Assembly (NCBI RefSeq): GCF_001427665.1
Contig: NZ_LMHC01000005.1
Coordinates: 1 to 64,000 of the forward strand
Source: Caulobacter sp. Root655
Lineage (GTDB): Bacteria; Pseudomonadota; Alphaproteobacteria; Caulobacterales; Caulobacteraceae
DNA: 64,000 nt
Direction of reading: 5' to 3'
Shown here: positions 1 through 7,421 of the stretch, one piece after another
Layout of the letters: every line of letters begins with the position of its first letter
Position numbering within the stretch: position 1 is the first letter of the stretch
Program-made: the position numbers and the translations under genes
The notes under the pieces: generated by a model
Told to the model about the DNA's origin: nothing
Seen by the model: the letters and a program-made list of their open reading frames with translations, nothing else
Databases searched by the model: none

Positions 1-108
1 GCGCTCTCGCCACGGCATCGCACAGCCCTCCAACCTATCAGGCGAGAACTGTTACCCATCTATCCGGGCTGGTCTGTCACCTCTCTATCCGGGCTGAACA
101 CCCTCCCT

Positions 109-127
109 CTCCCCTCCGGGAGAGGGT
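109..127. repeat. Short palindrome of the CCCTCTCC/GGGAGAGGG family
   Basis: A small hairpin with complementary CCCTCTCC and GGAGAGGG arms lies just past the rcdA stop codon. The same core recurs in the larger inverted repeat at 36544-36716. It could serve as a weak bidirectional terminator or be a degenerate intergenic repeat unit. Confidence 0.45.
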
Positions 128-130
128 GAA

Positions 131-637
131 TTAAGCCGCCCCGAACGCCGCGCTCAAGCGGTCGAACTGGGCCTGCACCGGCCGGGGGGCCTCCTCGGTG
201 GCCGCCTCGACGTACATCCGCTTGTCCAGGTGCCGAACCCGCTCGTACAGCCGCTCGGAGCGTTGCAGCAGGTTGACCAGGCCGAACGGCAGGTCCTCGA
301 TGGCGGCGGCCTCGCCGCCTTCGACGCCCAGGCGGTAGTTCTCGGCGCAGGCGGCCTCGGCGGCCATCTCGCCTTCCTTCACCGCGCGCTGCACCAGCAG
401 CCACGAGGCCACCTGCATCAGCCGGGTGGTCAGGCGCATGCTTTCGCTGGCGTAGGCCAGGGCCGCGTTGCGCGAGAGGATCTTGCTGTCGTGACGGCCG
501 GCCCCGTCCAGATAGGCGGCGGTCTCCTCGACCAGGGTCATGCCTTCATCGAAGGTGCGGTCGAAAAGTTCCGAACGGGCGAAGTCCTGGATCACTCCCG
601 TGCGCCAGGGGGCCGTGGACGCGTTCAACTCGGTCAT
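131..637 (-). CDS. rcdA: RcdA, regulator of CtrA degradation (DUF1465)
   Basis: This 168-residue all-helical protein matches the DUF1465/RcdA family in length and pattern (acidic N-terminus, FARSELFDRTFDEGM, NYRLGVEGGEAAA). In Caulobacter, RcdA is an adaptor in the CpdR-RcdA-PopA hierarchy that delivers CtrA and other substrates to ClpXP at the incoming stalked pole during the G1-S transition; it acts in the cytoplasm. I start at ATG 637 (MTELNAST), although an in-frame GTG six bases upstream also exists. The next gene on this strand is the DUF1192 gene, about 170 bases upstream. Family assignment is confident; the role is taken from the C. crescentus homologue. Confidence 0.88.
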   Translation of the reverse strand: MTELNASTAPWRTGVIQDFARSELFDRTFDEGMTLVEETAAYLDGAGRHDSKILSRNAALAYASESMRLTTRLMQVASWLLVQRAVKEGEMAAEAACAENYRLGVEGGEAAAIEDLPFGLVNLLQRSERLYERVRHLDKRMYVEAATEEAPRPVQAQFDRLSAAFGAA

Positions 638-810
638 AACCACTCAATGCCCCTTCGAAAGGCCGCGAGACCGTCTCGCCAGACAGGGGGACTGCAACCC
701 CCGTGCCAGACGCAAGCGTCCCGTTTCGCGACCGCCCCCTCAAGTCCGACCGAAGGGTCGAATGTCCGAGTCAGGCGGCCCGAGACTCCGCCTGTAGCGT
801 AAACCGATCG

Positions 811-1017
811 TTAGTCCAGACGACCAAACAGCGCATTGGCCGCGTCGCGCCCGGCCTTCTTCTTCGACAGCTGGGCGCGGGTGCGGGCGACTTCCGCCTC
901 CAGCGCCTCGATGCGCTCTTCCAGTTCGGCGACCCCGTAGGTGTCCAGGTCCTCGTGCGTGGCGGCGTTGAGCGCGTCACCCTTGAAGGCGCGCGGCTCG
1001 ACCGGTTCTTCCAGCAT
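811..1017 (-). CDS. DUF1192 small coiled-coil protein
   Basis: This 68-residue protein matches the short DUF1192 family found across Alphaproteobacteria. The N-terminus is MLEEPVEPRAF, followed by a heptad-rich helix (ELEERIEALEAEVARTRAQL) that should form a coiled coil. Start ATG 1017 is chosen because AAAGGGAG lies at good spacing upstream; earlier in-frame ATGs lack such a site. No enzymatic motif is present and no function is established. It lies upstream of rcdA on the same strand and divergently from the quinone oxidoreductase gene. Confidence 0.72.
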   Translation of the reverse strand: MLEEPVEPRAFKGDALNAATHEDLDTYGVAELEERIEALEAEVARTRAQLSKKKAGRDAANALFGRLD

Positions 1018-1106
1018 CGGATCGGTCTCCCTTTGCTCGACCCCTTTTCGATCCGCCATCTGACGCCTACCAAGGGCCCGACGCAAGCCTCACGGGACGT
1101 TCCGCC

Positions 1107-2081
1107 ATGCCTGAGACCATGACCGCCATCGCCATCGAAGGCGGCAAGGGCCCCGCCGAGGCCCTGTTTCCGGAGACCGTGGCGCGCCCCGAGCCGGGCC
1201 CCGGCCAGATCCTGATCCGGGTGCGGGCGGCCGGCGTCAACCGTCCCGACCTGTTGCAGCGCCTGGGCTACTACCCGCCGCCGCCCGGCGCGCCGACCAC
1301 CCTGGGCCTGGAAGTTTCCGGCGAGGTGGTGGTCGGATCGGGGCGCTGGAAGGAAGGCGACAAGGTCTGCGCCCTGCTGGGCGGCGGCGGCTACGCCCAG
1401 TACGCCGTGGTCGACGCCCGCCACGCCCTGCCCGTTCCGGAAGGTTTCGACTTCACCCACGCCGCCGCCCTGCCCGAGACGGTGTTCACCGTCTTCGCCA
1501 ATGTGTTCGAACATGGGGCGCTGAAGCTTGGCGAGACCCTTTTGATTCATGGTGGGACGTCCGGTATCGGGACAACGGCGATCGCCATGGCCAAGGCGGC
1601 CGGCGCGCGGGTGATCGCCACCGGGCGCGGCGCCGACAAGAAGGCCCAGGCCCTGGCCCTGGGCGCCGACATCGCCGTCGACGCCAAGACCGAGGACTTC
1701 GCGCAGATCGCCAAGGCGGCCGGCGGGGTCGACGTGGTGCTCGACATGGTCGGGGCCAGCTATTTCGACAAGAACCTCGACGCCCTGAAGGTCGGCGGCC
1801 GCATCGTCTATATCGCCGCCCTGGCCGGGCCGATCCTGGACGTGCCGATCATGACGCTGATGCAGAAGCGCGCCGTGCTGACCGGCTCGACCCTGCGCCC
1901 ACGCTCGGCCGACGAGAAGGCCCGGCTGGCCGGCGAGATCGAGCGGATCGTCTGGCCCTGGATCGCGGCGGGCCGGCTCAAGCCGGTGATCGACGCCACC
2001 TTCCCGCTGGAAGAGGCCGCCAAAGCCCACGCGCACCTGGAGGCGGGCGAGCACGTGGGCAAGGTGGTGCTGGTGGCGTGA
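1107..2081 (+). CDS. NAD(P)H-quinone oxidoreductase, zinc-independent MDR family
   Basis: A 324-residue medium-chain dehydrogenase/reductase of the quinone oxidoreductase (zeta-crystallin, PIG3-like) branch. The N-terminal GroES-like domain has VRAAGVNRPDLLQRLGYYPPP, followed by the signature LLIHGGTSGIGTTAIAMAKAAGA for NAD(P)H binding at about residues 140-165. The zinc ligands of alcohol dehydrogenases are absent, as expected. The likely reaction is NAD(P)H-dependent reduction of quinones or enones in the cytoplasm; the substrate is unknown. Its stop codon overlaps the GTG start of the next gene by four bases, so the two are probably translationally coupled. Confidence 0.85.
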   Translation: MPETMTAIAIEGGKGPAEALFPETVARPEPGPGQILIRVRAAGVNRPDLLQRLGYYPPPPGAPTTLGLEVSGEVVVGSGRWKEGDKVCALLGGGGYAQYAVVDARHALPVPEGFDFTHAAALPETVFTVFANVFEHGALKLGETLLIHGGTSGIGTTAIAMAKAAGARVIATGRGADKKAQALALGADIAVDAKTEDFAQIAKAAGGVDVVLDMVGASYFDKNLDALKVGGRIVYIAALAGPILDVPIMTLMQKRAVLTGSTLRPRSADEKARLAGEIERIVWPWIAAGRLKPVIDATFPLEEAAKAHAHLEAGEHVGKVVLVA

Positions 2082-3229
2082 CCGGGACATCCAGCATCGG
2101 CAAGCCCGCCCCCAAATCCCTGCCCGGTCCGCGAAACGGCGAGCCGGCGCCGTGGTTCGTCGCGCGCTCGACCTCCAACCCCAGGTTCAGCTTCCACACG
2201 ACCGCCGGGCGCTACGTCGCGCTCTGCTTCGTCGGGTCCGCCGGGCATCCGCTGTCCCAGGCCGCCTTGGCGCGGGTTGGGGCGCGGCGGGCGCTGTTCG
2301 ACGACCTGAAGGCCTCCTTCTTTGGCGTCAGCATCGATCCGGCCGACGAGGCCCTGAACCGGGTCAGCGAAAGCCTGCCCGGCCTGCGCTGGTTCTGGGA
2401 CCACGACCTGGCGATCAGTCGGCTATATGGCGCGGCGCCGGAAACCCCGCCTGGGGACAGCGTGAACTACCGCCCCTTCTGGCTGGTGCTGGACCCCCAG
2501 CTGCGCTGCGTGTTCAACGCGCCGATCACCGCCACCGACGCGGTGCTCGACTTCATCGCCGCCGCGCCCGCTCCCGCCGGCCACGCCGGGGTCGACCTGC
2601 ACGCCCCGGTGCTGATCTTGCCCAGGGTGTTCGAACCCGAGTTGTGTCGCCAGCTGATCGAGCTCCACCAGACCGAGGGCGGCCAGGTCTCGGGCTTCAT
2701 GCGCGACATCGACGGCAAGACGCGGCTGATCCTCGATCCGACCCACAAGCAGCGCAGCGACCACGACTTGACCGACCCGGCCCTGCGCCAGGCCACAGCC
2801 GCTCGCATCAGTAGCCGGCTGGTTCCCGAGGTCGCCAAGGCCTTCCAGTTCACGGCCACGCGGATGGAGCGCTATCTGGTCGGTTGCTACGATGCCGCCG
2901 ACGGCGGCCACTTCCGGCCCCACCGCGACAACACCACCGCCGGCACGGCCCACCGCCGGTTCGCGGTGACCATCAACCTCAACGCCGAGGACTACGAGGG
3001 CGGCGACCTGTCGTTCCCGGAATTCGGCCCCCGCCGCTATCGCGCCCCGACCGGCGGAGCCGTGGTGTTTTCCTGCTCGCTGCTGCACATGGTGGACCCG
3101 ATCACCGCCGGTCGCCGCTACGCCTTCCTGCCGTTCCTCTACGACGAGGCGGCGGCCCGCGGACGCGAAGCGCGCAACGCCGAACTGGACGAGACCCTGA
3201 CGCCCTACGCCTCGGGCGCGCCTGGATGA
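2078..3229 (+). CDS. Redoxin-like domain fused to a 2OG-Fe(II) dioxygenase
   Basis: This 383-residue protein has two parts. Residues 15-165 resemble an AhpC/TSA thioredoxin fold, but the position of the peroxidatic cysteine holds Ser60 (VGSAGHPLS), so peroxidase activity is doubtful. Residues 180-375 form a prolyl 4-hydroxylase-type double-stranded beta helix with iron ligands His282 and Asp284 (HRD), His337 (LLHMVDP) and a 2-oxoglutarate-binding Arg in AGRRYAF. The C-terminal half should therefore hydroxylate a protein or small molecule. GTG 2078 overlaps the stop of the quinone oxidoreductase gene (GTGA). No signal peptide is seen. The substrate is unknown. Confidence 0.78.
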   Translation: MTGTSSIGKPAPKSLPGPRNGEPAPWFVARSTSNPRFSFHTTAGRYVALCFVGSAGHPLSQAALARVGARRALFDDLKASFFGVSIDPADEALNRVSESLPGLRWFWDHDLAISRLYGAAPETPPGDSVNYRPFWLVLDPQLRCVFNAPITATDAVLDFIAAAPAPAGHAGVDLHAPVLILPRVFEPELCRQLIELHQTEGGQVSGFMRDIDGKTRLILDPTHKQRSDHDLTDPALRQATAARISSRLVPEVAKAFQFTATRMERYLVGCYDAADGGHFRPHRDNTTAGTAHRRFAVTINLNAEDYEGGDLSFPEFGPRRYRAPTGGAVVFSCSLLHMVDPITAGRRYAFLPFLYDEAAARGREARNAELDETLTPYASGAPG

Positions 3230-3460
3230 ACGCGACGGGCCGTCGGGACCAAAGCCCGGCGCTTCCGTGCCGCATCGACTGTTCCGGCCGCACCCATGAC
3301 GCCGGGAAGGAAGCGTTCTGTCCGGAGGCGGTGAAGCGAAGGTCTTGGCGATCTAGAACATTTCGATCCCCGTTCCCTTTCGCGCGGAACCGCATTATAG
3401 CTCCACGCTGAACACCCCGCCCGGCCGCAAGGTCGGGCGCCGTCATTTCTGGAGGACCGC

Positions 3461-4177
3461 ATGTCCGACATCCTGATGCCCAAGGCGACGGCCGTCTGGC
3501 TCGTGGAAAACACGTCGCTGACCTTTGAACAGATCGCCGACTTCTGCGGTCTGCACCCGCTGGAAGTCAGCGGCATCGCCGACGGCGAGGTCGCGCGCGA
3601 CATTCGCGGCGCCGATCCGATGGGCAATGGCCAGCTGACCCGCGAAGAACTGGACAAGGCCCAGGCCAACGACCAGTACCGCATGAAGGCCCAGGTCAGC
3701 CGCCACGCCGAGCTGCTGAAGCCGCAGAAGAAGGCCCCGCGCTACACCCCGGTGTCGCGCCGCCAGGACCGCCCGGACGCCATCGCCTGGTTCCTGCGCC
3801 ACCACCCCGAGGTGACCGACGCGCAGATCTCCAAGCTGCTGGGCACCACCAAGTCGACCATCGAGCAGGTGCGCCACCGCACCCACTGGAACGCGGCCAA
3901 CATCAAGCCGGTCGACCCCGTGACCCTGGGCCTGGTCGGCCAGCTGGAGCTGGACGCCCTGGTCAAGAAGGCCGCCGAGAAGAAGGCCAAGGACGACCTC
4001 AAGAAGGGCATCCTGCCCGAGGACCCGACCCTGCGCCCGGCCGCCGAGACCGGCGCCCTGCCCGACGACCACGACGAGGAAGAGGCCGCGATCCGCAAGG
4101 GCCGCATCGAGCCCAAGGCCGAGGACGTGTTCGGCAAGTCGACCTACGTGGCCGACGACGAGGACGACGAGGACTGA
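3461..4177 (+). CDS. trcR: TrcR, DUF1013 RNA-polymerase-associated cell-cycle regulator
   Basis: The 238-residue protein matches DUF1013: MSDILMPKATAVWLVENTSLTF, a helix-turn-helix-like segment (EQIADFCGLHPLEVSGIADGE) and a second one near residue 115 (DAQISKLLGTTKSTIEQVRHRTHWN). In C. crescentus the DUF1013 protein TrcR tracks with RNA polymerase and controls cell-cycle transcription. A strong ribosome binding site (GGAGGA) precedes ATG 3461. The C-terminus is very acidic (EDDED). It stands alone on the plus strand, followed by a palindromic repeat and a terminator. The family match is clear; the symbol is by homology. Confidence 0.87.
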   Translation: MSDILMPKATAVWLVENTSLTFEQIADFCGLHPLEVSGIADGEVARDIRGADPMGNGQLTREELDKAQANDQYRMKAQVSRHAELLKPQKKAPRYTPVSRRQDRPDAIAWFLRHHPEVTDAQISKLLGTTKSTIEQVRHRTHWNAANIKPVDPVTLGLVGQLELDALVKKAAEKKAKDDLKKGILPEDPTLRPAAETGALPDDHDEEEAAIRKGRIEPKAEDVFGKSTYVADDEDDED

Positions 4178-4192
4178 TCACCGCCGCCGCGG

Positions 4193-4313
4193 TGCGTCCT
4201 TCGAGGCTCGGCTACGCCTCGCACCTCAGGATGAGGACGTCAGTACAAAGCTCCTCATCCTGAGGCGCCCGCCCATTCCTTTTGCTTAGAGGGGGCGGGC
4301 CTCGAAGGACGCA
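4193..4313. repeat. Intergenic inverted repeat, TGCGTCCTTCGAGG family, copy 1
   Basis: Two long arms face each other. The outer arms read TGCGTCCTTCGAGG and its complement CCTCGAAGGACGCA; the inner arms read CTCAGGATGAGGA and TCCTCATCCTGAG. A second copy of the same design lies at 32822-32925. This looks like a dispersed palindromic element rather than a gene-specific signal. It fills most of the gap between trcR and the terminator. Confidence 0.8.
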
Positions 4314-4332
4314 GGGCATTCTCGCTGACAGC

Positions 4333-4368
4333 AAAAAGCCCCATCCCGTTTCACGGGGTGGGCTTTTT
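4333..4368 (+). terminator. Intrinsic terminator after trcR and its repeat
   Basis: A stem pairs GCCCCATCCCGT with ACGGGGTGGGC around a three-base loop. It is flanked by five A on the left and five T on the right, so it can also work on the opposite strand. Confidence 0.82.
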
Positions 4369-4489
4369 CGTTGCGGCGCCCGCCGACGCCAAGCGTTGCC
4401 GTGGACGAAAAGCCATGCAACCTAAACGTCGACGAGGCCGCTCTCGACCGCGTCGGTCGCGCGCGCCGCCCGCGCGTCAGGAGGTTCCG

Positions 4490-4864
4490 ATGGCCCGATC
4501 CCCGACGATCACGATCTTCAGCACCAACCCGCTCGGCATCCAGGTTTCCGTGAACAGGGGCCCGCAGTTTTCGGTGTCCGGCGCGTCCGCTCCAAACTGG
4601 AGCCCGGGAGCCTCGGTGTCCGGCGGTCCGACCTGGAGCAACGACCGCCCCGCCCCGAACGTTCTCGCGCCTGGCGCCAACTACCTGGTGGTCACTACGT
4701 CCGGCCGCGCCGAGCCGGCCGACCTGACCATGACGCTGCCGAGGAGCTTCCAATGGAATTCCATGCAGATCTACATCTTCCTCGACAACTACGGTAACGT
4801 GAGCTGGGTCGCCCTCAACGACGGCCAGTGCATCACCGGCGGACTTTCGTGGGGCGCGGACTGA
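4490..4864 (+). CDS. Orphan 124-residue protein, probably beta-rich
   Basis: I do not recognise this family. The protein begins MARSPTITIFSTNPLGIQVS and alternates short hydrophobic strands with Ser/Gly/Asn/Pro-rich turns (FSVSGASAPNWSPGASVSGGPTW), which suggests an all-beta fold. It has one cysteine near the C-terminus and no signal peptide or membrane segment. ATG 4490 follows AGGAGG at ideal spacing. The gene is isolated between two strong terminators, so it has its own transcript. The composition recalls small lectin-like or secreted beta-sandwich proteins, but that is only a guess. Confidence 0.65.
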   Translation: MARSPTITIFSTNPLGIQVSVNRGPQFSVSGASAPNWSPGASVSGGPTWSNDRPAPNVLAPGANYLVVTTSGRAEPADLTMTLPRSFQWNSMQIYIFLDNYGNVSWVALNDGQCITGGLSWGAD

Positions 4865-4884
4865 AGAGATGTCCGCGACAGCGA

Positions 4885-4921
4885 AAGGCCCACCCCGCTC
4901 GCGCGAGGTGGGCCTTTCTGT
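4885..4921 (+). terminator. Intrinsic terminator of the orphan gene
   Basis: AAAGGCCCACC pairs with GGTGGGCCTTT around a GC-rich loop, followed by CTGTTTT. It begins about 20 bases after the stop codon at 4864. Confidence 0.85.
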
Positions 4922-4977
4922 TTTCGGCCTCCTCAGTTGGTCACCGCCCTTTCGAGGTCACGGTGACGCAGAGGCGG

Positions 4978-5151
4978 CTAGTGAAGTCGCGCCCTGAGGC
5001 CTTCGATCTCCTCCTTGAGCCTGAGCTTCTGCCGCTTCAGCTCCTTGAGCCGGGTCGTGTCGCTGACCGGTCGACTGGTCTCCTCCTGAATCGTGCGGTC
5101 GAGGTTCTCGTGACGGGACCCAAGCTCGCGGATACGGGATTCGATGGCCAT
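4978..5151 (-). CDS. DUF465 (YdcH-like) small protein
   Basis: A 57-residue helical hairpin of the DUF465/YdcH family: MAIESRIRELGSRHENLDR, then RLKELKRQKLRLKEEIEGLR. The second half carries the typical family signature LKRQKLRLKEEI. Start ATG 5151 has AAGGAG about ten bases upstream; an earlier in-frame start would add a non-conserved 13-residue tail. The function of the family is unknown. A second member, sharing the LKRRKLALKDEI pattern, lies 1.3 kb away at 6462 on the other strand. Confidence 0.8.
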   Translation of the reverse strand: MAIESRIRELGSRHENLDRTIQEETSRPVSDTTRLKELKRQKLRLKEEIEGLRARLH

Positions 5152-5280
5152 GGCTGTCGGCTCCTTGCTGTTGGAAATCAAAGACAACACCCGCTGCGCC
5201 GCGCTGTCAGATCACATATGATTGCACTCAGCCGCGCTTGACGCGGTCCCGCTTGTTCCCGTGACGGACGAATATTCACC

Positions 5281-5892
5281 ATGTCGGACTCCCAGGCCGC
5301 GCCGGACAAGCCCCGCTTAGTCGTTGGAATTTCAGGGGCTTCCGGGGTCGTCTATGGCCTGCGGGCCCTGGACGCCTGCCGCGAAATGGGGGTCGAGAGC
5401 CACCTGGTATTATCCAAGTCGGCGGCCCTGACCCTGGCGCAGGAAACCGGACTCGGCGTCGCCGAGGTCAATCTGAAGGCGGACATTGTGCATCGCGTGG
5501 GCGACGTGGGCGCCGCGATCGCGTCAGGGTCGTATCGGACGCTCGGCATGATCGTCGCGCCCTGCTCGGTGCGGACCATGAGCGAGGTCGCCACCGGCGT
5601 GACGTCGTCGCTGCTGACCCGCGCCGCCGACGTCACCCTGAAGGAGCGCCGGCCGCTGGTGCTGATGGTGCGCGAGACCCCGCTGCACCTGGGCCACCTG
5701 CGCACCCTGACCAAGCTGGCCGAGATGGGCGCGGTGATCGCCCCGCCGCTTCCGGCGTTCTACGCCAAGCCGGCGACCATCGCCGAGATGGTCGACCAGT
5801 CGGTGGGCCGAGCGCTCGACCTGTTCGGCCTGTCCTGGCGACCGGTCCGGCGCTGGGGCGAGGATCTGACCACAATCACCGGCGACGCTTGA
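5281..5892 (+). CDS. ubiX: UbiX, flavin prenyltransferase
   Basis: The 203-residue protein is a standard-length UbiX/Pad1 flavoprotein. It shows the N-terminal GISGASGVVYGLRAL Rossmann-like FMN-binding segment, the APCSVRTMSEVATG core and the LVLMVRETPLHLGHLRTLTKLAEMGAVI signature. UbiX prenylates FMN to make the cofactor that the decarboxylase UbiD needs in ubiquinone biosynthesis; it is cytoplasmic. The downstream TIGR02444 gene starts within ten bases and is probably co-transcribed. COQ9-type and ABC1-type proteins elsewhere in the window belong to the same broad pathway. Confidence 0.94.
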   Translation: MSDSQAAPDKPRLVVGISGASGVVYGLRALDACREMGVESHLVLSKSAALTLAQETGLGVAEVNLKADIVHRVGDVGAAIASGSYRTLGMIVAPCSVRTMSEVATGVTSSLLTRAADVTLKERRPLVLMVRETPLHLGHLRTLTKLAEMGAVIAPPLPAFYAKPATIAEMVDQSVGRALDLFGLSWRPVRRWGEDLTTITGDA

Positions 5893-5899
5893 AGGGTTG

Positions 5900-6379
5900 A
5901 TGCGAATGCGACTTTGGCAATGGGCCCTGGAGGTCTATGCGCGCGCCCCGGTCGCGGCGGCGTGCCTGTCGCTGCAGGATGCGCACGGCCAGAACGTGCC
6001 CTACCTGCTGTGGGCCGCCTGGCGGGCCAGTGAAGGCCGCCCCGCCGATCCCACGGCCGCCGCCAGGCTGGTCAAGCGCTGGGACGCCGAGGTCGGCGCG
6101 CCCCTGCGCGGCGTGCGCCGGGCGATCAAGCCGCCATGGCCGGGCATCCTCGACGGGGCCCGCGAGGATTTCCGCGAAACGGTCAAGGCCGCCGAACTGG
6201 CTGGCGAGAAGGTGCTGATGGAAAGCCTGGAAGCCATCAGCGGCGAGCCGGGCCCGGCGCTGGACGTGTTCGACACCCTGCGGGAGGCCGCCCGGGCGTC
6301 CGGCGACCCGCCGCGCGAAACCGCCCTGCGCGCCCTGGCCGACGCCCTGGGCGGCGCCCTGGGCGGCGCGGCCTCATGA
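5900..6379 (+). CDS. TIGR02444/DUF2390 family protein
   Basis: A 159-residue protein that fits the TIGR02444 (DUF2390) family by its WQWALEVYARAPVAAACLSLQDAHGQNVPYLLW N-terminus (conserved LQD..G.NV..LL.) and mostly helical remainder. No catalytic motif is evident and the function is unknown. I place the start at ATG 5900; TTG 5897 and ATG 5906 are alternatives. It begins eight bases after ubiX stops, so it probably shares that transcript. An Ala/Gly-rich tail ends the protein. Confidence 0.72.
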   Translation: MRMRLWQWALEVYARAPVAAACLSLQDAHGQNVPYLLWAAWRASEGRPADPTAAARLVKRWDAEVGAPLRGVRRAIKPPWPGILDGAREDFRETVKAAELAGEKVLMESLEAISGEPGPALDVFDTLREAARASGDPPRETALRALADALGGALGGAAS

Positions 6380-6461
6380 CGGCCTTTACCGGCTGTCAGG
6401 CTTTGCTATCTATCACCGCCCTGAAGCCCGGCCCCTCTGCCCCGCAACCGAAGGAGCGTTC

Positions 6462-6683
6462 ATGAACGACGACGACGCTTCCGACGACAGCGACATCGCC
6501 CTGGAGCGACGCCTCGCCACCCTGCGCGAGGAACACCAGGACCTGAACGACGCGGTCACCGCCCTGGAAGAACGCCCGCAGCCCGACATGCTGCGGATCG
6601 CCCGCCTCAAGCGCCGCAAGCTGGCCCTGAAGGACGAGATCGTGCGGCTGGAAGACCAGCTGATGCCGGACATCATCGCCTAG
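6462..6683 (+). CDS. DUF465 (YdcH-like) small protein, second copy
   Basis: A 73-residue acidic-then-basic helical protein: LERRLATLREEHQDLNDAVTAL, then RIARLKRRKLALKDEIVRLEDQL. The LKRRKLALKDEI stretch marks DUF465. The N-terminus is extended and acidic (MNDDDASDDSD) compared with the paralogue at 4978-5151. GGAGCG lies about seven bases ahead of ATG 6462. No function is known for the family; a coiled-coil dimer is likely. Confidence 0.82.
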   Translation: MNDDDASDDSDIALERRLATLREEHQDLNDAVTALEERPQPDMLRIARLKRRKLALKDEIVRLEDQLMPDIIA

Positions 6684-6728
6684 GGACGACCTGCTGGTTG
6701 GATCAATCCATCCGAGCTCAAAAATACC

Positions 6729-6809
6729 GTCATCCCCCGACTTGTTCGGGGGACCCAAGCCGAGGCGGCCGATCCCGCTTGGGTCCCCCGCATAAAGCGG
6801 GGGATGACG
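6729..6809. repeat. Intergenic palindrome, GTCATCCC family, copy 1
   Basis: The outer arms GTCATCCCCC and GGGGGATGAC enclose inner palindromes built from GGGGGACCCAAG and CTTGGGTCCCCC. Larger relatives with the same outer arms lie at 34592-34693 and 40451-40559. The element sits between convergent genes and may also act as a bidirectional terminator. Confidence 0.72.
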
Positions 6810-6831
6810 AGGTGGAAAGTGAAGAGTCCGC

Positions 6832-7308
6832 TCAGCCGCCTTCCACCGCCACAGTCGCCTCGTGCCCCACCGGGAAGTTCAGCGAGTTGGCGACGAAGCA
6901 CTTGGCGTTGGCCTCGTGGTGCAGCGCCATCGCCTTGGCCGGGTCGGAGCCCGCCGCGATGGTCACCCGAGGCCGCAGCGTGGCGCTCTCGAAGCGGCCG
7001 CCGCCGGTCTCGTCCTCGACCATCACCGCCACGGCTTCGTCACGATAGGCGGTGACCACCACCCCGTTCACGGCGCACAGGTGCAGGTACCACAGTTGGT
7101 GGCAGGCGCTGATCGAGGCCAGCAGCAGTTCCTCGGGGTTCCAGCGGGCCGGGTCGCCCCGGAAGCTGGGGTCGGACGAGCCCAGGATCACCGGCTTGCC
7201 CGGCGCGGCGACCTCGTGGGCCCGCTCATAGCCGCGATAGCCGGCCGTGCCCGCGCCGGTGTTTCCCGTCCAGGTCAGGGTCGTGGCGTAGCGGTGCGAC
7301 TTGGACAT
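6832..7308 (-). CDS. OsmC family protein
   Basis: The 158-residue protein has the OsmC/Ohr fold pattern: SKSHRYATTLTWTGNTG at the start, GDPARWNPEELLLASISACHQLWYLHLC in the middle, and KAMALHHEANAKCFVANSLNFPVG near the end. The cysteines in SACHQ and AKCF match the positions of the redox pair in organic hydroperoxide reductases, so reduction of organic peroxides by a dithiol mechanism is plausible. ATG 7308 is preceded by GGAAGG. It is transcribed alone, toward the DUF465 gene. Confidence 0.84.
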   Translation of the reverse strand: MSKSHRYATTLTWTGNTGAGTAGYRGYERAHEVAAPGKPVILGSSDPSFRGDPARWNPEELLLASISACHQLWYLHLCAVNGVVVTAYRDEAVAVMVEDETGGGRFESATLRPRVTIAAGSDPAKAMALHHEANAKCFVANSLNFPVGHEATVAVEGG

Positions 7309-7339
7309 GGGCGAGCCTTCCAGCGTGAGCGGGTGCGTT

Positions 7340-7405
7340 GGGGACACACACTCATGGCACGGCTCATGACGATCGGCCAAGGCGGCGGGGTGAGTGTGTG
7401 TCCCC
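7340..7405. repeat. Perfect 15-bp inverted repeat, GGGGACACACACTCA
   Basis: Arms at 7340-7354 and 7391-7405 are perfect complements (GGGGACACACACTCA and TGAGTGTGTGTCCCC) around a 36-base loop. The loop holds a small imperfect palindrome (TCATGGCACGGCTCATGA). It lies between the dgcA stop and the OsmC start on the minus strand. The layout resembles REP-type palindromes. Confidence 0.72.
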
Positions 7406-7421
7406 GTCCGATCCGCCGCGC

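Noticed and set aside
59..96. Direct repeat TCTATCCGGGCTG at 59-71 and 84-96
   Set aside because: Two 13-base copies 25 bases apart could be a protein-binding site or an insertion remnant, but the left end of the window cuts off the context.
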